A stretch of 64,000 bases of DNA from Planococcus halocryophilus (GTDB lineage Bacteria; Bacillota; Bacilli; Bacillales_A; Planococcaceae). The DNA lies in contig NZ_CP016537.2 of NCBI RefSeq assembly GCF_001687585.2, forward strand, positions 2,886,001-2,950,000. Direction: 5' to 3'. The notes under the pieces were generated by a model. That model made no database searches. It saw only the letters and a program-made list of their open reading frames with translations, and was not told where the DNA came from. Below are positions 8,784-15,767 of this stretch, piece by piece. Every line of letters begins with the position of its first letter. Within the stretch, counting starts at the first letter, position 1. The translations under genes and the position numbers were made by a program.

Positions 8784-8807
8784 TTACCCTGTCTTCATTT
8801 AAAAAAC
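8784..8807 (-). promoter_or_regulatory. Candidate SigB promoter of katE
   Basis: Minus strand GTTTTT (8802-8807), 12-base spacer, GGGTAA (8784-8789). The -10 fits GGGWAW perfectly and the -35 has four of six matches. It lies about 35 bases before the start codon. Confidence 0.6.
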
Positions 8808-8827
8808 ACGTTTTTCTCATTTTTTTC

Positions 8828-8870
8828 AAAAAAAAAAAAACCTCGCAAGCTGATAAAAGCCTACGAGGTT
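8828..8870 (-). terminator. Terminator of glsA
   Basis: Stem AACCTCG/CGAGGTT (8864-8870 with 8839-8845), extended by imperfect pairs, followed on the minus strand by a long T-run. It separates glsA from the katE promoter. Confidence 0.85.
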
Positions 8871-8873
8871 AGA

Positions 8874-9839
8874 TTAAAAGATGCTTAAATCCCATTCTTT
8901 CGAAATTTGCCGCAGCATCATTGTGCCTGCTGCACTGTTTCCTTGTACATCAATCGCTGGACCATATACGCCAATCCCGGCTCCTGCACGAAACTCATAC
9001 GTTTGGGAGTGGAGCTTTGGTGGAACAGCTGCCATGATTCCACCAGATACACCACTTTTCGCTGGAATTCCAACATGTGCTGCAAAATTCCCTGATGAGT
9101 TGTACATGCCACAAGTTACCATTAATACTTTTGCTACTTGCGCAATTTCATCAGAAAAATGCTTTACTTTTGTAATCGGATTATATCCATCATATGCAAT
9201 GATCAACCCAATTAACGCCAAATCTTTCGTGCTTACTTTTATCGCACATTGACGAATATAAATATCAAGCGCTTCTTCTACTTCAATTTCCAGGAATTTA
9301 GCCTCTTTCAAGTAATAAGCTAAAGCTCGGTTACGGTGTGAAGATGCCCATTCAGAATCGTATACTTCCTTATCAAGTTCAAGAGGGTGGCCCACTAGAT
9401 TTTCTAGAAAATGCAGAAGAAATTCATATTTTTTTTGGCTAGTTTGCCCTGGTAATAACGCTGAAATGGTTATAGCTCCTGCATTGATAAAGGGGTTAAA
9501 TGGTTTGTTGGGGCGATGAATTTCAAATGGAACGATTGAATTAAATGCTTCGCCAGTTGGCTCTACATCGACACGCTCCAACACAAAATCCAAACCATAA
9601 TTACAACTCAATGCAATAAACGTCAATGCTTTTGAAATACTCTGTAACGTAAACTCTTTATCAGTATCCCCTGCGCAATAATAATTTCCATTGTCATCAA
9701 GCATACAAATTCCAAGCTGACTCGGGTCTTCTTTTCCAAGTGCAGGTATATATTGAGCGGTAGTTCCTAATATGGCATGGCCTCTATTTCCTTCCACCCA
9801 GGCTTCTAATTGTTCTTGAATCCGCGAGTTAGTTTGCAT
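8874..9839 (-). CDS. glsA: Glutaminase
   Basis: A 321-residue enzyme of the serine-dependent beta-lactamase-like glutaminase family, which hydrolyses L-glutamine to glutamate and ammonia. The nucleophile motif S-x-x-K is seen in FTLQSISKALTF. Also visible are the family-specific NPFINAGAI, the conserved YLKEAKF region and the C-terminal SGVSGGIMA and RAGAGIGVYGPAID blocks. The start at ATG 9839 follows AGGAGGGG; eleven upstream in-frame residues were excluded. It is single, with its own terminator. No neighbouring GltP/YbgH-type glutamine transporter is present. Confidence 0.94.
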   Translation of the reverse strand: MQTNSRIQEQLEAWVEGNRGHAILGTTAQYIPALGKEDPSQLGICMLDDNGNYYCAGDTDKEFTLQSISKALTFIALSCNYGLDFVLERVDVEPTGEAFNSIVPFEIHRPNKPFNPFINAGAITISALLPGQTSQKKYEFLLHFLENLVGHPLELDKEVYDSEWASSHRNRALAYYLKEAKFLEIEVEEALDIYIRQCAIKVSTKDLALIGLIIAYDGYNPITKVKHFSDEIAQVAKVLMVTCGMYNSSGNFAAHVGIPAKSGVSGGIMAAVPPKLHSQTYEFRAGAGIGVYGPAIDVQGNSAAGTMMLRQISKEWDLSIF

Positions 9840-9911
9840 GACACCCCTCCTAAGTTTTCTTTTCCTTATCATGAATGAAAAGTGCTATCTTTGTCAAAAG
9901 CTCGTATGAAA

Positions 9912-9946
9912 CAACAAAACCTCCCCTATCACTTAGGGAAGGTTTC
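9912..9946 (-). terminator. Terminator of mhqD
   Basis: Minus strand hairpin with AAACCTTCCCTA pairing to TAGGGGAGGTTT, then TTGTTG. It lies just after the mhqD stop. Confidence 0.75.
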
Positions 9947-9948
9947 TT

Positions 9949-10551
9949 TTATAACTTGTCGTACCATTCTTTTGCCGCTTCTACTTCAGGCATTGTTAGT
10001 TGATGTCCAAAATCTTCCCAGTGCAATTGAACTTTTGCACCAGCTCCTGCTAGTAGTTTTTCCAGGTCGGTTGATTCTTCTGCAGGACATATTGGGTCGT
10101 TCGTGCCGGCCGTAATAAATACTGGAATGTTTGTTAAATCAGGTAAATCAGTATCCCGATTTGGAACCATTGGATGGTGCAAAATTGCTCCTTTTAATGA
10201 ATCTGAATATGTGAACAACAAATTAGCAGCGATATTCGCACCATTCGAGTATCCAATTGCAATCACATTATTACGATCAAAATCATATTCTTTAGCAGCT
10301 TGTCCGATGTATTCATACAGCTCCCCTGTACGCATCTTCAAATCTTCCATATCAAAAACGCCTTCTGATAACCGCTTGAAAAAGCGGGACATCCCATTTT
10401 CTGATACGTTTCCGCGAACGCTCAGCACAGAAGCCTCGGGATCAATATGGGCAGCGATTGCTAACAAATCTGTTTCGTTTCCACCTGTTCCATGTAGCAT
10501 AAGAAAAGTAGGTTTTGCTGAATTCGTCCCTTTTTGAAAAAGATGTTTCAT
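9949..10551 (-). CDS. mhqD: Alpha/beta hydrolase, MhqD-like (quinone/electrophile stress)
   Basis: A 200-residue carboxylesterase/phospholipase-type hydrolase. The oxyanion motif is LMLHGTGGNE, the nucleophile elbow GYSNGAN (~Ser 110), the acid Asp in GTNDP and the His in FGHQL. Sequence and length fit B. subtilis MhqD closely, particularly GMSRFFKRLSEGVFD and ILHHPMVP. MhqD is induced by methylhydroquinone and other electrophiles under MhqR control. An MhqR-like inverted repeat lies 60 bases upstream of this start, which supports the assignment. MhqR itself is not in the window. Confidence 0.88.
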   Translation of the reverse strand: MKHLFQKGTNSAKPTFLMLHGTGGNETDLLAIAAHIDPEASVLSVRGNVSENGMSRFFKRLSEGVFDMEDLKMRTGELYEYIGQAAKEYDFDRNNVIAIGYSNGANIAANLLFTYSDSLKGAILHHPMVPNRDTDLPDLTNIPVFITAGTNDPICPAEESTDLEKLLAGAGAKVQLHWEDFGHQLTMPEVEAAKEWYDKL

Positions 10552-10611
10552 TCGTCAATTACCTCCAAATTTCGTTTTTTGTTTAATTCCCTATTTAATC
10601 TCCCATAAACT

Positions 10612-10629
10612 TATCTCGAATTAAAGATA
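10612..10629. promoter_or_regulatory. MhqR-like operator
   Basis: TATCTCGAATTAAAGATA, an imperfect 9-9 inverted repeat. It fits the MhqR operator pattern as I remember it (TATCTCGAA-nnn-GATA type). It lies in the promoter region of mhqD. A related sequence, ATCTCGAATTAAA, recurs at 12394-12406 upstream of an Rrf2 regulator. Confidence 0.65.
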
Positions 10630-10659
10630 ATACTAACACATATCTTTTTCGCTTCCAAT

Positions 10660-10695
10660 AAAAAAGGACCACAGCACCTAAGCCATGATCCTTTT
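10660..10695 (-). terminator. Probable terminator of hslO
   Basis: Minus strand AAAAGGA-T-CA ... TG-G-TCCTTTTTT. The stem is imperfect but has a T6 tail, directly after the hslO stop. Confidence 0.55.
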
Positions 10696-10702
10696 GCGCT
10701 TA

Positions 10703-11581
10703 TTATGCCTCTGTTTTCAACATATCTTGTAGATTTTCTTTAGAGAATAAATAGTTTTCATTGCAGAAATGGCATTGTGCTTCTGCTTTACCATCTGTCA
10801 CAATCATATCTTCGATTTCCGCTGCTCCAAGTCCTTGGATTGCATTCGAAATACGATCTCTTGAACATTGACATTGAAACTTAACCGGTATTTCGTCTAA
10901 TACTTTAACATTACCTGCGCCTAATACTTCGGCTAAAATATCTTCAGGTGTCAATCCTTGGCGTACCATATTCGAAATCGTCGGAATCACTTTTAGACGA
11001 GCTTCAATGTCTTCAATGATACTTTCTTCCGTGCCAGGCAATAATTGAATGATAAATCCACCCGAAGCTTGAATCGTATTATCCGGATTCACAATAACAC
11101 CTACGCCCACAGAAGACGGTATTTGTTCAGATGTCGTAATATAATGCGTAAAATCATCACCTAATTCACCTGACACTATAGGAACTTGTCCAACAAACGG
11201 TTGTAGCAATCCAATGTCTTTTGAAACCGCTAAAGTTCCTTCTGTACCAACTGCTCTTCTAACATCTAATTTGCCCTGTTCATTTAAATCAAAGTGAGTT
11301 AACGGATTGCTTACATATCCTCGAACTTCCCCTTTAGCATTCGCATCTACTAAAATGGTGCCGATAGGGCCACCCCCATTTATACGGATGGTTAATTTTT
11401 CTTCGCCTTTCATCATCGCGCCTAACATGACGCTTGCTGTCATTGATCTGCCTAATGCCGCAGAGGCAGTTGGCCATGTGTAATGGCGTCGTTGCGCTTC
11501 GGCAACTGTTTCTGTTGTACGTGCGGCGTAAGCGCGCACTTGTCCATCATAAGCTAAAGCTCTTACTAAATAATCGTTCAT
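10703..11581 (-). CDS. hslO: Hsp33 redox-regulated holdase chaperone
   Basis: A 292-residue cytosolic chaperone activated by oxidation. The N-terminal domain contains [20 protein letters not shown]. The C-terminal zinc/redox switch is C-Q-C near residue 237 and CHFC near residue 270, giving the required four cysteines. Start at ATG 11581 follows AGAAGGGAAG. Its location beside mhqD, katE and an Rrf2 regulator makes this stretch rich in oxidative and electrophile stress functions. Confidence 0.95.
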   Translation of the reverse strand: MNDYLVRALAYDGQVRAYAARTTETVAEAQRRHYTWPTASAALGRSMTASVMLGAMMKGEEKLTIRINGGGPIGTILVDANAKGEVRGYVSNPLTHFDLNEQGKLDVRRAVGTEGTLAVSKDIGLLQPFVGQVPIVSGELGDDFTHYITTSEQIPSSVGVGVIVNPDNTIQASGGFIIQLLPGTEESIIEDIEARLKVIPTISNMVRQGLTPEDILAEVLGAGNVKVLDEIPVKFQCQCSRDRISNAIQGLGAAEIEDMIVTDGKAEAQCHFCNENYLFSKENLQDMLKTEA

Positions 11582-11616
11582 ATCGTTCTTCCCTTCTCTA
11601 TTTGAGCTTCCTATGT

Positions 11617-11835
11617 TTAGATTGCTTGTTTTTTCATTCGTACTTTGTCAGGTGTAACATCATCCCCAAGTGGGTCAATGACTTTCATGCTCGTAACAGT
11701 CGACTCAACTTGTCCACGAATTGCGCGTAAATAATCTTCGCGTAATACTTGGCGCTCTACTGTTTCGGCATTTGTCAGTCCTTCTTGACGTGCTTTATGT
11801 GCTAATTGGTTAATACGCGGTAAAATATCTATCAT
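11617..11835 (-). CDS. DUF896 (UPF0291) small protein, YnzC-like
   Basis: A 72-residue helical protein with the family pattern [17 protein letters not shown]...[19 protein letters not shown] followed by [11 protein letters not shown]. The family includes B. subtilis YnzC, a small helix-turn-helix-like hairpin of unknown function. RBS is AGGAATTAGG. Gap to hslO is 35 bases and to the upstream Rrf2 gene 18 bases, so the three may be cotranscribed. Confidence 0.85.
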   Translation of the reverse strand: MIDILPRINQLAHKARQEGLTNAETVERQVLREDYLRAIRGQVESTVTSMKVIDPLGDDVTPDKVRMKKQAI

Positions 11836-11853
11836 CCTAATTCCTCTTTTCTG

Positions 11854-12330
11854 TTAAGTGACTAGTTTTTGTTCTAGCCAATCGGCTAATTCGGTCGCTT
11901 TCTTTTGAAATCTCTGTTCTTTCATCTTTTGTGAAAGAGATTCGATTGTTTCTTGTTCCATACGAGAGCGCCATGCGCTTTCAGCTTCTACCATTAACTC
12001 TGTCAATAAACAGCAACGTTCAGGTTCTTCGAGTTCCAATAAATCACTCAATACCCCGCTCGATGAATAAAGCGATTGCTGACCTTCAATGGCCACATAT
12101 ATATCAAATACATTAATATCTTCTGGTTTTTTTTTAAGTTTAAATCCGCCTTTGACTCCTGGTACAGATGTGATCAAGCCTGCACTGACCAGTTTTCTTA
12201 ATAATTTCTGAAAATATGTTGGAGAAGTTCCTAACTGCTGACTAATTGCTTCACCTGGAAGAACTGCTTTCTCCGGAAGCATATTCAATAACAACACTGC
12301 ATATACCGATTGCTCTACACCTGGTTTCAT
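11854..12330 (-). CDS. Rrf2 family transcriptional regulator
   Basis: About 158 residues with an N-terminal winged helix (YAVLLLNMLPEKAVLPGEAISQQLGTSPTYFQKLLRKL) and the wing VPGVKGGFKLKK. A C-terminal helical part follows. The three cysteines that ligate Fe-S in IscR/NsrR are absent; only a CC pair occurs near residue 112. It is therefore more like the YwnA/CymR/HypR branch, possibly sensing thiol redox state through those cysteines (inference). The start is uncertain: ATG 12330 gives the usual N-terminus, but AGAGGG is better spaced for GTG 12336. It lies upstream of the DUF896 gene and hslO. Confidence 0.85.
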   Translation of the reverse strand: MKPGVEQSVYAVLLLNMLPEKAVLPGEAISQQLGTSPTYFQKLLRKLVSAGLITSVPGVKGGFKLKKKPEDINVFDIYVAIEGQQSLYSSSGVLSDLLELEEPERCCLLTELMVEAESAWRSRMEQETIESLSQKMKEQRFQKKATELADWLEQKLVT

Positions 12331-12393
12331 ATGCACCCAAATCACCCTCTTTCAATTACGGACAATAACTATCCTCGTTATCTACAATATACC

Positions 12394-12406
12394 ATCTCGA
12401 ATTAAA
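12394..12406. promoter_or_regulatory. Motif shared with the mhqD operator
   Basis: ATCTCGAATTAAA is identical over 13 bases to the core of the site at 10612-10629 and sits 60-70 bases before the Rrf2 start. The second half-site is poorer (AAGTA instead of GATA). Confidence 0.4.
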
Positions 12407-12469
12407 AGTAAATACCTTTGCTTACAGAGATGACAAAAAGAATAGTTACTCATTTTTTGTATGCATATA

Positions 12470-12578
12470 GGATTCTCCGCACCCAGTGGACGCTTTCCGC
12501 GGACTCAGCGCTGAGCCTCCTCGTCGCAAGCTCCTGCGGGGTCTCAGCCCTTCGTTTTTCCGCAGGAGTCGCCACTTG
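12470..12578 (+). repeat. GC-rich palindromic repeat, unit A (left part, split by an IS)
   Basis: Unit with blocks GACGCTTTCCGCGGAC, GCGCTGAGCCTCCTCGTCGC, CTCCTGCGGGGTCTCA and CCGCAGGAGTCGCC. These match the unit at 37208-37330 block by block. Its outer ends (GGATTCTCCGCACCCAGTGG here and the 14223-14249 segment) are inverted repeats, so the intact unit would fold on itself. The IS at 12579-14222 interrupts it; sequence continues at 14234. No protein-coding potential is believed. Confidence 0.85.
12568..12578 (+). repeat. Target site duplication, left copy
   Basis: GTCGCCACTTG, repeated exactly at 14223-14233, flanks the IS. An 11-bp duplication is typical of IS231-group IS4 elements. Confidence 0.93.
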
Positions 12579-12778
12579 CATGCGCGTCAACTTAAGCTGT
12601 TTCTTAAAGCTATATTTCCGAGTAAGTGAAAATTTCACACCTTTTCTATCCTTCGTTCAAAAGAGGTTTTATCTTTTTTCGAACGGGGGATAGTATGACT
12701 AATAACGCTGAACTTGAGGGCGCGACAAATAAACATTCTCATTTCCCCAAATTTTGAGTGTCTATCTGTCTTTTAGGC

Positions 12779-14132
12779 CTATAGCCAGTTGATCGGACCG
12801 GGTTTCCAGACTTTCTTCCGACCAATGGCGTTCAGGGTTAGCTCGATTTTTTGATGGATACATTGCCAATCCGTTCCGTCACGGATGCGCCAATGCATCC
12901 CTATTTTTTTGGAAATTTCGTGGATGGCAATCTGTTCGCTTAACACAAAATGCCGCTCTTTCCAGAAACGGACCCGTAATTGATAGGCAACCAACGTACT
13001 GAGAAGTAAAAGGATCAATTCTGCATAGATATGACATTCCCAACGAGCTTGTTTCATGCGGCGAAACTGATCCAGTTTCAGGTTGCTCTTCCAGGAGCGA
13101 AAGAGGAGTTCGATTTGCCAACGATACCGGTAGAGCGCAACGATTTCTTCTGTGGGAACCTTGTCTGGAAGGTTCGTCACTAACATGGATACGCCCACTA
13201 AATCTAGCGATTTTTGTTTAATGGTACCGTGTTTGGTCTGGTCACGGCGTTTCACTCGATAGGCTTGGCGTCGCTGTTCGGCCGCTGTCATTCGATAGAG
13301 CACGAGACGACAGGGCAACTTCTTATGCCTGCCCAGATAGACCCGTGGGTAATTGCGTATTTCTCCTGGGTGAAGTGTCTTCATTTCTTCTTTTATAAAA
13401 AGTTGCTCATATGCAGACCTTTCCACCATTTTTCCATTTGGGTGGTAGCGAGGCGTTGGATGGTCGATATAAAACATCGTATCGGTCCGGGCTCGGCTAA
13501 CATAAAAAGCATGTTCCTCATTGATTTGTTCAAACGTGGTGTATTGATAATACCCAAGGTCTTGTAAAAACAAGTCCCCCTTCCGTATCGTGGCCAACCG
13601 CTCGCGACCAGCTGGACAATCTGCAGCTTTTGCGGGTTGAATCTTCACATACTGAAACTGACCGGTGAGGTAGTCAACTTCAACTTGAAATTTGACGCCT
13701 GCCCCCACCGAACTAGGATAGTCGCTCTGGCAATTAGACGAAAGCGCGACTGTTGTGCCATCCAGTATCCGGATGCGATTGAAGGGAAGCGTGGTTGCCA
13801 ATTGAATGCCCGGTAGGGGCAAGCTTTTTTGGAGCTCAAACAAGGCAAAAAACACCTCTTGTAAAAAAAGAACCGTGTGTTCATTCAAACGCTTGTTCAA
13901 TGCCTCTTTGGATAGCGGGACCTGATGAATAGCCAAGTCCGAACAGAGTTCGGATAAGGAATGGTCACTGAGAGTTCCGGGAGATGAAAACAGGAGCTTC
14001 ATAAAAGAACTGACAGTCAACTTCCGTTTTCTCTGGACAAATTGAGTTGCTTTAGCGAGAGCTTCAAGGTTTCCTGGGTGATAGAAACTGGAACAATCGC
14101 GTCAGATGGTAAGTTGCATGGTTCCGTTTCAT
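12779..14132 (-). pseudogene. IS4-family transposase, frameshifted near the N-terminus
   Basis: The main frame from 14020 (TTG) encodes 413 residues with the DDE fold: D in RIRILDGTTVA, D in LFLQDLGYY, and the IS4 signature Y-x2-R-x3-E-x6-K in YRYRWQIELLFRSWK. The expected N-terminus lies upstream in another frame. ATG 14132 behind AAAGGAGGC gives 22 codons (MKRNHATYHLTRLFQFLSP...) and then stops at 14064-14066. The downstream frame reads GNLEALAKATQFVQRKRK without a start codon. One surplus base around 14075-14085 would explain this. Programmed +1 shifting is the alternative, but no classical slippery site is obvious. I treat it as a disrupted gene of otherwise full length. Confidence 0.85.
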
Positions 14133-14140
14133 AAAAAAAC

Positions 14141-14188
14141 GCCTCCTTTAATTGATGGTATTCTTCTTTACCATCAATTAAAGGAGGC
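14141..14188 (-). promoter_or_regulatory. Hairpin sequestering the transposase ribosome-binding site
   Basis: Twenty-bp perfect inverted repeat (14141-14160 with 14169-14188) around an 8-base loop. On the minus strand the 3' arm ends in AAAGGAGGC, the transposase RBS, 8 bases before ATG 14132. In IS231-type elements such a stem blocks translation from transcripts reading in from outside. Confidence 0.85.
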
Positions 14189-14222
14189 TAATCACCTGAT
14201 ATTTCTTAAGTTGACGCGCATG

Positions 14223-14233
14223 GTCGCCACTTG
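14223..14233 (+). repeat. Target site duplication, right copy
   Basis: GTCGCCACTTG, second copy. Directly beyond it the rest of repeat unit A (GTGCTCCGAATCTTGG, 14234-14249) resumes. Confidence 0.93.
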
Positions 14234-14332
14234 GTGCTCCGAATCTTGGAGTGAGTAGTAAAGATCTTTTAATACTTTACTTTTATAGTTAAGCGTACTA
14301 AAGAATCTCACTTTGTTTATAGCGAGAAGCCT

Positions 14333-14532
14333 TCAATCGGGTTGGCCACGAAGCCTCCTGTGGGAGCAGCGCAGCGACGAAAGCTGAAGGCCCCGCAGAA
14401 ATAGCATTGGCCGAAGCCTGCGAGGACAAGCTTTTGCGACGAAGCTAGCGCAGCGATGCAGAAGCATGGGTTTTCAGTGACGAGGAGACTGAAGCTGAGC
14501 CCACGGAAAGCGAAGTGGCCAGCCCGGTTGAA
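14333..14532 (-). repeat. GC-rich palindromic repeat, unit B (inverted orientation, enlarged)
   Basis: A 200-bp unit whose ends are inverted repeats (TTCAATCGGGTTGGCCAC and GTGGCCAGCCCGGTTGAA). Read on the minus strand it has the same block order as units A and C: CTTTCCGTGGGCTCAG, GTCTCCTCGTCA, GGGGCCTTCAGC, GGAGGCTTCGTGGCC. Compared with unit D it carries about 75 extra bases in the middle. With unit A it forms an inverted pair about 90 bp apart once the IS is removed. The interval 14250-14332 between them is AT-rich and without a gene. Confidence 0.8.
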
Positions 14533-14563
14533 GAGTATGCATCACTATTCAGTTTAATAAGAC

Positions 14564-14577
14564 TTTGTCTACAGTCT
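14564..14577 (-). repeat. Terminator-abutting motif AGACTGTAGACAAA, copy 2
   Basis: Exact 14-mer on the minus strand immediately after the terminator of the chromate transporter pair. It marks the outer end of the A-B repeat locus. Confidence 0.7.
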
Positions 14578-14615
14578 GAAGAAAAAGCCATCCGATGACG
14601 GATGGCTTTTTCTTC
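14578..14615 (-). terminator. Terminator of the chrA pair
   Basis: Seventeen-bp perfect stem (GAAGAAAAAGCCATCCG with its complement) and a 4-base loop. On the minus strand it ends in TTTTTCTTC and abuts AGACTGTAGACAAA without a gap. Confidence 0.85.
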
Positions 14616-14644
14616 AGGACTATTCATATATTCACTGTATTGGT

Positions 14645-15178
14645 TTACACAATACCCGATACTGCACCGTAAACGAGCGCCATTAAAATAACGAGTGCCG
14701 GATGTACTTTTCTAATTTCCAATAACCAATAGCTGAGAACAACTAATACAATCGTTTGTATCGTGCCGGAGCTATCGATAGAGGTCATAAAAAACTGAAG
14801 TGTCATTGCACCAAGTAATACTGCAATAACCGGGCGAACCAGTTTGGTGATGTTTTTTACTTTTGGGGAATCCTTGTATTTTAAAAGCGTCACCATTAAT
14901 AACACCATTAAAATAAGAGACGGCGCTACGGAGGCAAATAAAGCTACACTTGCTCCAAGTATTCCACCTTCTGCATAACCGATATAGCCTGCCATTTTGG
15001 TCGCAATTGGACCTGGCAAAGCATTTCCTAACGCAAGCACTTCTCCAAATTCTTGCGTTGTCATCCAGCTGTAACGATCCACCACTTCTTTTTCTACAAG
15101 CGGAATCGAAGCCGGTCCACCTCCGTACCCCAATATACCTGGAATAAAAAATGCTAAAAAGAGGTACCAGTAAATCAT
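14645..15178 (-). CDS. Chromate transporter family, second half-size subunit (YwrB/YwrA-like)
   Basis: A 177-residue ChrA-family half protein with about five to six hydrophobic segments. Typical motifs are GYGGGPASIPLVEKEVVDRYSWMT near the N-terminus and ALGNALPGPIATKMAGYIGY. Short-chain ChrA proteins act as pairs of antiparallel halves for anion (chromate/sulfate-like) export. Here the two halves overlap by 4 bases, start to stop, so translational coupling is likely. The real substrate is unknown. Confidence 0.9.
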   Translation of the reverse strand: MIYWYLFLAFFIPGILGYGGGPASIPLVEKEVVDRYSWMTTQEFGEVLALGNALPGPIATKMAGYIGYAEGGILGASVALFASVAPSLILMVLLMVTLLKYKDSPKVKNITKLVRPVIAVLLGAMTLQFFMTSIDSSGTIQTIVLVVLSYWLLEIRKVHPALVILMALVYGAVSGIV

Positions 15179-15741
15179 TTAGATCTGCCTCCTTTTTTGA
15201 AGGTAGTTAACGAAACGATTAAGATTCCTAAAATGACAATCGCTGGATGAATATTTAATAATTCTAGTAAGACAACAGCAATCGCTGTAAACGCTATGGC
15301 GCGACCCATACCTAAAGACTTGCCTGACTTCTGGAAAAAGTCCCATGTCATAATAGCAAGCATAACTCCTACAACTGGTACTACAGCCGCAGACATGCTA
15401 TTGACCCATTCGAGATTTTTATATTTTTGTAAAATACCCAATAAGATAATCATTAAGATAACCGTAGGAACAACTGTAGCAATAAGTGCAACAATACAGC
15501 CAATCACACCGTTCACACGATAACCAATATAACCTGCCATTTTAGTGGCAATAGGTCCTGGCATTGTATTTCCTAAAGCTAAAGTATCTCCGAATTCATC
15601 TTCTGTCATCCATTTATAATTGACAACGGCTTCACGGTGAAAAAGCGGAATCGCAGCAGGTCCACCGCCAAATCCAAGAAGACCCACACGGAAAAATGCT
15701 AAAAACAAGTCTTTATTGATTTTCAGCTTAGAACTTCCCAT
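15175..15741 (-). CDS. Chromate transporter family, first half-size subunit
   Basis: A 188-residue partner of the preceding gene with the same motifs (GFGGGPAAIPLFHREAVVNYKWMT; ALGNTMPGPIATKMAGYIGY). I chose ATG 15741 over the upstream in-frame start because GGGGGAAGAG lies right before it. The gene follows the gamma-glutamyltransferase gene by 26 bases. B. subtilis has the same combination as ywrA-ywrB-ywrC-ywrD (recollection), which argues for a functional link between the two halves, the transferase and the Lrp-like regulator found at 23109-23558. Confidence 0.9.
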   Translation of the reverse strand: MGSSKLKINKDLFLAFFRVGLLGFGGGPAAIPLFHREAVVNYKWMTEDEFGDTLALGNTMPGPIATKMAGYIGYRVNGVIGCIVALIATVVPTVILMIILLGILQKYKNLEWVNSMSAAVVPVVGVMLAIMTWDFFQKSGKSLGMGRAIAFTAIAVVLLELLNIHPAIVILGILIVSLTTFKKGGRSK

Positions 15742-15767
15742 TTGCTCTTCCCCCACTTTCTTGAGGC

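Larger units (their letters stand above)
12579..14222 (-). mobile_element. IS231-like (IS4 family) insertion sequence, 1,644 bp
   Basis: Bounded by perfect 18-bp terminal inverted repeats, CATGCGCGTCAACTTAAG at 12579-12596 and its complement at 14205-14222. This is very close to the CATGCCCATCAACTTAAG ends known for IS231. Eleven-bp direct repeats flank it exactly. It carries one transposase gene on the minus strand and a hairpin over the transposase ribosome-binding site. It sits inside GC-rich repeat unit A. Intact ends and exact target duplication point to a recent insertion, although the transposase reading frame is broken. Confidence 0.96.

Noticed and set aside
12418..12693. 91-codon plus-strand ORF across the repeat and left end of the IS
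   Set aside because: It runs through GC-rich repeat unit A and the IS terminus, has no RBS and would be destroyed by precise IS excision. The frame is a by-product of the repeat.
12779..14020. Taking the 413-aa transposase frame as a complete gene
   Set aside because: Its TTG start has no RBS, and the conserved N-terminus, RBS and hairpin lie upstream in another frame, so it is better described as frameshifted.
14445..14627. 60-codon minus-strand ORF in repeat unit B
   Set aside because: It covers a palindromic repeat, the 14-mer and part of a terminator, with no RBS and no recognisable protein.
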